Positions 61,693 through 64,000 of a DNA stretch of 64,000 nt are shown piece after piece (positions within the stretch are counted from its first letter, which is position 1; each line of letters opens with the position of its first letter). A program made the position numbers and the translations under genes. A model generated the notes under the pieces. It saw only the letters and a program-made list of their open reading frames with translations. It did not search any database and was not told the origin of the DNA. Location: contig NZ_CAAHFG010000001.1 of assembly GCF_900890425.1 (NCBI RefSeq), positions 4,216,001 through 4,280,000 on the forward strand. Direction: 5' to 3'. Source of the DNA: Pontiella desulfatans. Lineage in GTDB: Bacteria; Verrucomicrobiota; Kiritimatiellia; Kiritimatiellales; Pontiellaceae.

Positions 61693-62470
61693 ATTCGACC
61701 TCCCCATCAAAAACGTATTCGGCACCACCCGTGAGCGTGGTGATTCCCTGAACTGAATCAATTACCAAATCAAAGCCCCCGGCGCAATGCACGGTAACGG
61801 GCAACTTGGCCCACCCTCTTTCGGATGCAAGCACCGCCACGGCCGTTGCCCCGGTGCCACAGGCCAAGGTTTCGGCCTCCACACCGCGCTCGTAGGTGCG
61901 CACACTCAGTGTTCCATCCGCCTCAACCTTCGCAAAGTTGGCGTTCGCCCCATTCGGTCTGAACAGGGCATGGTGGCGCAAGGCACTGCCGACCGAACCC
62001 AGCTCCAGCGATGCAAGGTCCACCACCCAGGCCACGGCATGCGGAACGCCGGTGTTCACGAAATCGACCGGCCAATCGAACCCGGTTTCGAGATCCAGTT
62101 CCAGCTCCGTCGGTTCGGTCAGCTCCAGACGGATCTGGTTTTCACGAACGGTCGCTTTCACAAGCCCCGCCCCGGTCTCGATGTTCATGGAGGCCGGCGC
62201 GATGCCTTGGTCGAAAGCCAGACGGGCGATGCAGCGCGCCCCGTTGCCGCACATATCCTGCTCCCCTCCGTCGGGATTGATGAAACGCATGCGGAAGTCG
62301 GCCACATCCGAGGGCTGGATCAAGAGCAAGCCATCGCATCCAATTCCAATGCGCCGGGAAGCGATCCGCCGGACAAACCCCGTGTCGTGCAACGGAAACG
62401 ACAGCGAACGGTCGTCGACCATGATGAAGTCGTTACCCGCGCCGTGCATCTTGGTGAAGGGAATCTTCAT
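61676..62470 (-). CDS. dapF: Diaminopimelate epimerase
   Basis: Cofactor-independent racemase of 264 aa that makes meso-diaminopimelate for peptidoglycan and lysine. The two catalytic cysteines are Cys74 (DMCGNGARCIARLA) and Cys204 (ETLACGTGATAVAVLA); the N-terminal KMHGAGNDFIMVDD motif is intact. The start at 62470 overlaps the stop of the DUF4139 gene (ATGA). folK follows with a 17-base overlap, so the three genes are one transcription unit. Confidence 0.95.
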   Translation of the reverse strand: MKIPFTKMHGAGNDFIMVDDRSLSFPLHDTGFVRRIASRRIGIGCDGLLLIQPSDVADFRMRFINPDGGEQDMCGNGARCIARLAFDQGIAPASMNIETGAGLVKATVRENQIRLELTEPTELELDLETGFDWPVDFVNTGVPHAVAWVVDLASLELGSVGSALRHHALFRPNGANANFAKVEADGTLSVRTYERGVEAETLACGTGATAVAVLASERGWAKLPVTVHCAGGFDLVIDSVQGITTLTGGAEYVFDGEVEYGDRV

Positions 62471-64000
62471 TCGAGTCCATCGATCTTCATGTCCTTCGGT
62501 GCTTCCACGTGGAAGGAGAACGGGATTTCCCATTCCGTTCCGGGCTCCAGCGTCCGGAACCAGCTGATCCGCTGCTCGTCGTCGAGCTTGAGCGAATCGG
62601 TGTCCTTCGAATATTTGGGTTCGAGCAATTTAACCTTCAGCCCCTCGCTCCCGGAAATGGGAAGCTGATCCCACACGATGACCTCCTCGGCAACCGAATG
62701 GGTATTCTTTACGGTCATCAGGTATTCGTAGGTATGCCGAACGTCCCGTCCGGTGAGACCTTCGCGGCTCTGGTATCTTTTGATGAGCCGATGCTCCACC
62801 TTAATGCTTTCGTCCGCACCGAGGAAGATCCAGAACTCCTCCTCCGGAGCAACCAGCTCCATGGTCGAGGTGGTCACGAAGCTGCCATCGAGAAACACAT
62901 TGGCCTTCCCTTCAAGGAATGGATGGACTCCCTTGTTGACCGCCTTGGCCTTGAGATAGGCATGCGGATCGACTTTCGGAATCGTGGAGTAGCGGAAGGT
63001 GGATGGGAGCGTCACGCTCGACACGGAAACCCGGTGTTCCACGTTATCGGAAACCACCTCGCTTTCGCCCTTCACTGCGAACACAACCGAAGCCCCTTGG
63101 CGAACAACCTCAGTCTGGCGGGACTGGATGGAGGCGGGGGCTGGTTCCTCCAACTCAAAATCCACGTCCGACACCAACGCATCCCCATATAGATTCGCCG
63201 ACTCATAGGCATTGAACCCAACAGAAAAACTGCCCTTAAGAAAGGCGCCCGACTCGGCCGCCGGCTGCACCATTCGGATGCGCCAGGGTTGCAACTCGGG
63301 ATGGCGCCCGCCGAGACCGGGATTCGCCGTCGAGAGCTTGAGGGCAACATTCGCCCAATCCTCGCCGGTGTTTTGGCGAACGAGGGCAAAATATTTCACC
63401 TCCACATCGCGCGTCTTCGTATCGACGCGAATGTCGTAGGTCGGCACCCATTTGGGACCACGGACGATGTAGGAGAGCTTAAGCTCGGCCTTGCCAGCCG
63501 TCGCCGCCTCCAGATCGACCTCGACCACCCGGCGCTGCTTGCGCGTATCGGCACCGGCGTCGTGGATATCGGCCTGCACTTTCCCCAGGACCTCGCGGAC
63601 TTGCTTGAGTTCACGTTCCGTTTTGCGCAAACCGTCGTCGTATTCCTTGCCCTTGTCCGCGTAGAGCGCCAGCATCTGGCTCCAGCTTTCGGGATCGAGC
63701 TGCGCGTCCCCGGCTTCCTTTTCCGGCGTGTTCGTGACCTTGGCGCCGATCGCTTTCAGCAGTCCCTTGGAATCACCGATGCGAGCAATCCTTTGCAGTA
63801 GAGCCTTTTCCTCATCCAGCAAAGCGGTTTGTTTTTCGTAGAGTTCCTTCCAGGCCTCCTGGGGAATCTCCTTGAAGTTTTCGGTCTTGAAGCGGACGTC
63901 GAGAACGGTGGCCGCACCGGAACCTTCGACCTGGATACCGCGCGAATCGACCGCATCGGGCAAATCCCCGAACACGAGTTTGTTGATTCCCGCCTCCAGT
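62467..64000 (-). CDS. DUF4139 (mucoidy inhibitor A-like) protein, 5' end outside window
   Basis: The frame is open to base 64000 and continues beyond it: the residues just before the apparent GTG start at 63975 (LEAGINKLVFGDLPDAVDSR) are the family's normal N-terminal sequence, so the start lies outside. At least 510 aa are present. A coiled-coil region (LLDEEKALLQRIARIGDSKG, ERELKQVREVLGKVQADIHD) is followed by the DUF4139 beta domain (ELKLSYIVRGPKWVPTYDIR, FWIFLGADESIKVEHRLIKR, YLMTVKNTHSVAEEVIVWDQ). Proteins of this family are often secreted; their function is not established. It is coupled to dapF by a four-base overlap. Confidence 0.85.
   Translation of the reverse strand, partial: LEAGINKLVFGDLPDAVDSRGIQVEGSGAATVLDVRFKTENFKEIPQEAWKELYEKQTALLDEEKALLQRIARIGDSKGLLKAIGAKVTNTPEKEAGDAQLDPESWSQMLALYADKGKEYDDGLRKTERELKQVREVLGKVQADIHDAGADTRKQRRVVEVDLEAATAGKAELKLSYIVRGPKWVPTYDIRVDTKTRDVEVKYFALVRQNTGEDWANVALKLSTANPGLGGRHPELQPWRIRMVQPAAESGAFLKGSFSVGFNAYESANLYGDALVSDVDFELEEPAPASIQSRQTEVVRQGASVVFAVKGESEVVSDNVEHRVSVSSVTLPSTFRYSTIPKVDPHAYLKAKAVNKGVHPFLEGKANVFLDGSFVTTSTMELVAPEEEFWIFLGADESIKVEHRLIKRYQSREGLTGRDVRHTYEYLMTVKNTHSVAEEVIVWDQLPISGSEGLKVKLLEPKYSKDTDSLKLDDEQRISWFRTLEPGTEWEIPFSFHVEAPKDMKIDGLE

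Noticed and set aside
1-64000. CRISPR arrays, prophage genes, IS transposases, rRNA genes
   Set aside because: No regularly spaced direct repeats, no integrase, capsid or transposase-like protein, and no rRNA sequence seen on either strand. The repeats present are short hairpins without encoded proteins.

Overview
The window is about 64 kb of a high-GC, gene-dense bacterial chromosome. Its gene families (secreted C-x-P-x-R sulfatases, DUF5060 glycosidases, the DUF1549/DUF1553-DUF1501 pair, ECF sigma factor plus Ser/Thr kinase, Hdr-type redox proteins) point to the PVC superphylum. An anaerobic glycan-degrading member such as a Kiritimatiellota (Pontiella-like) marine bacterium fits best. The lineage is inferred from gene content; no rRNA gene is present. 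Both ends cut genes: a flavoprotein at 1 and a DUF4139 protein at 64000.

Layout. (1) 1-5553, plus strand: a heterodisulfide-reductase-like operon (GltD/HdrA-like flavoprotein, HdrA, a small putative winged-helix protein, HdrC-like and HdrB-like subunits), ending at a bidirectional terminator shared with a minus-strand FadL-type porin. (2) 7025-12187: a sulfur/persulfide module. An ArsR-family regulator sits among three copies of an AT-rich motif and is followed by a four-domain CoA-disulfide-reductase/rhodanese/TusA/DsrE fusion, then DUF6132, DUF302 and two DUF4405 membrane proteins. (3) 12220-25309, minus strand: secreted catabolism (two DUF5060 glycosidase paralogues, a beta-solenoid surface protein, an M60 metallopeptidase with three MAM-like domains, a GH29 alpha-L-fucosidase). 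(4) 25367-27972: kinase and ECF sigma factor with overlapping ends. (5) 28056-35295: a sulfatase, murC-murG, a small membrane protein, epmA-efp and a small secreted protein. (6) 35381-50708, minus strand: two more sulfatases, two clan GH-A-like glycosidases, and a cytoplasmic GH94 / GPH symporter / GH94 set. (7) 50825-57155, plus strand: SGNH hydrolase and the DUF1549/DUF1553, DUF1501 and PPC-domain proteins. (8) 57156-58069: a repeat patchwork carrying a putative nucleotidyltransferase two-gene cassette. (9) 58043-64000, minus strand: housekeeping genes (lipB, gcvH, tRNA-Cys, panC, panB, folK, dapF, DUF4139).

How it fits together. Secreted sulfatases, fucosidase, glycosidases and the M60 peptidase would strip sulfated or fucosylated glycans or glycoproteins outside the cytoplasm. 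The GPH symporter and GH94 phosphorylases would import and phosphorolyse released beta-linked disaccharides. The sulfur module and the Hdr complex would handle persulfides, disulfides and reducing equivalents. These links are inferred from context.

The most unusual things seen are: the sulfur fusion with its repeated AT-rich motif and the cysteine-bearing repeats in the adjacent DUF4405 proteins; a two-gene cassette between a gene and a decayed copy of that gene's own 3' end; and interspersed inverted repeats that have become coding sequence (the last eight residues of LipB, and the N-terminus of a secreted PPC protein). No gap between genes exceeds about 300 bases.
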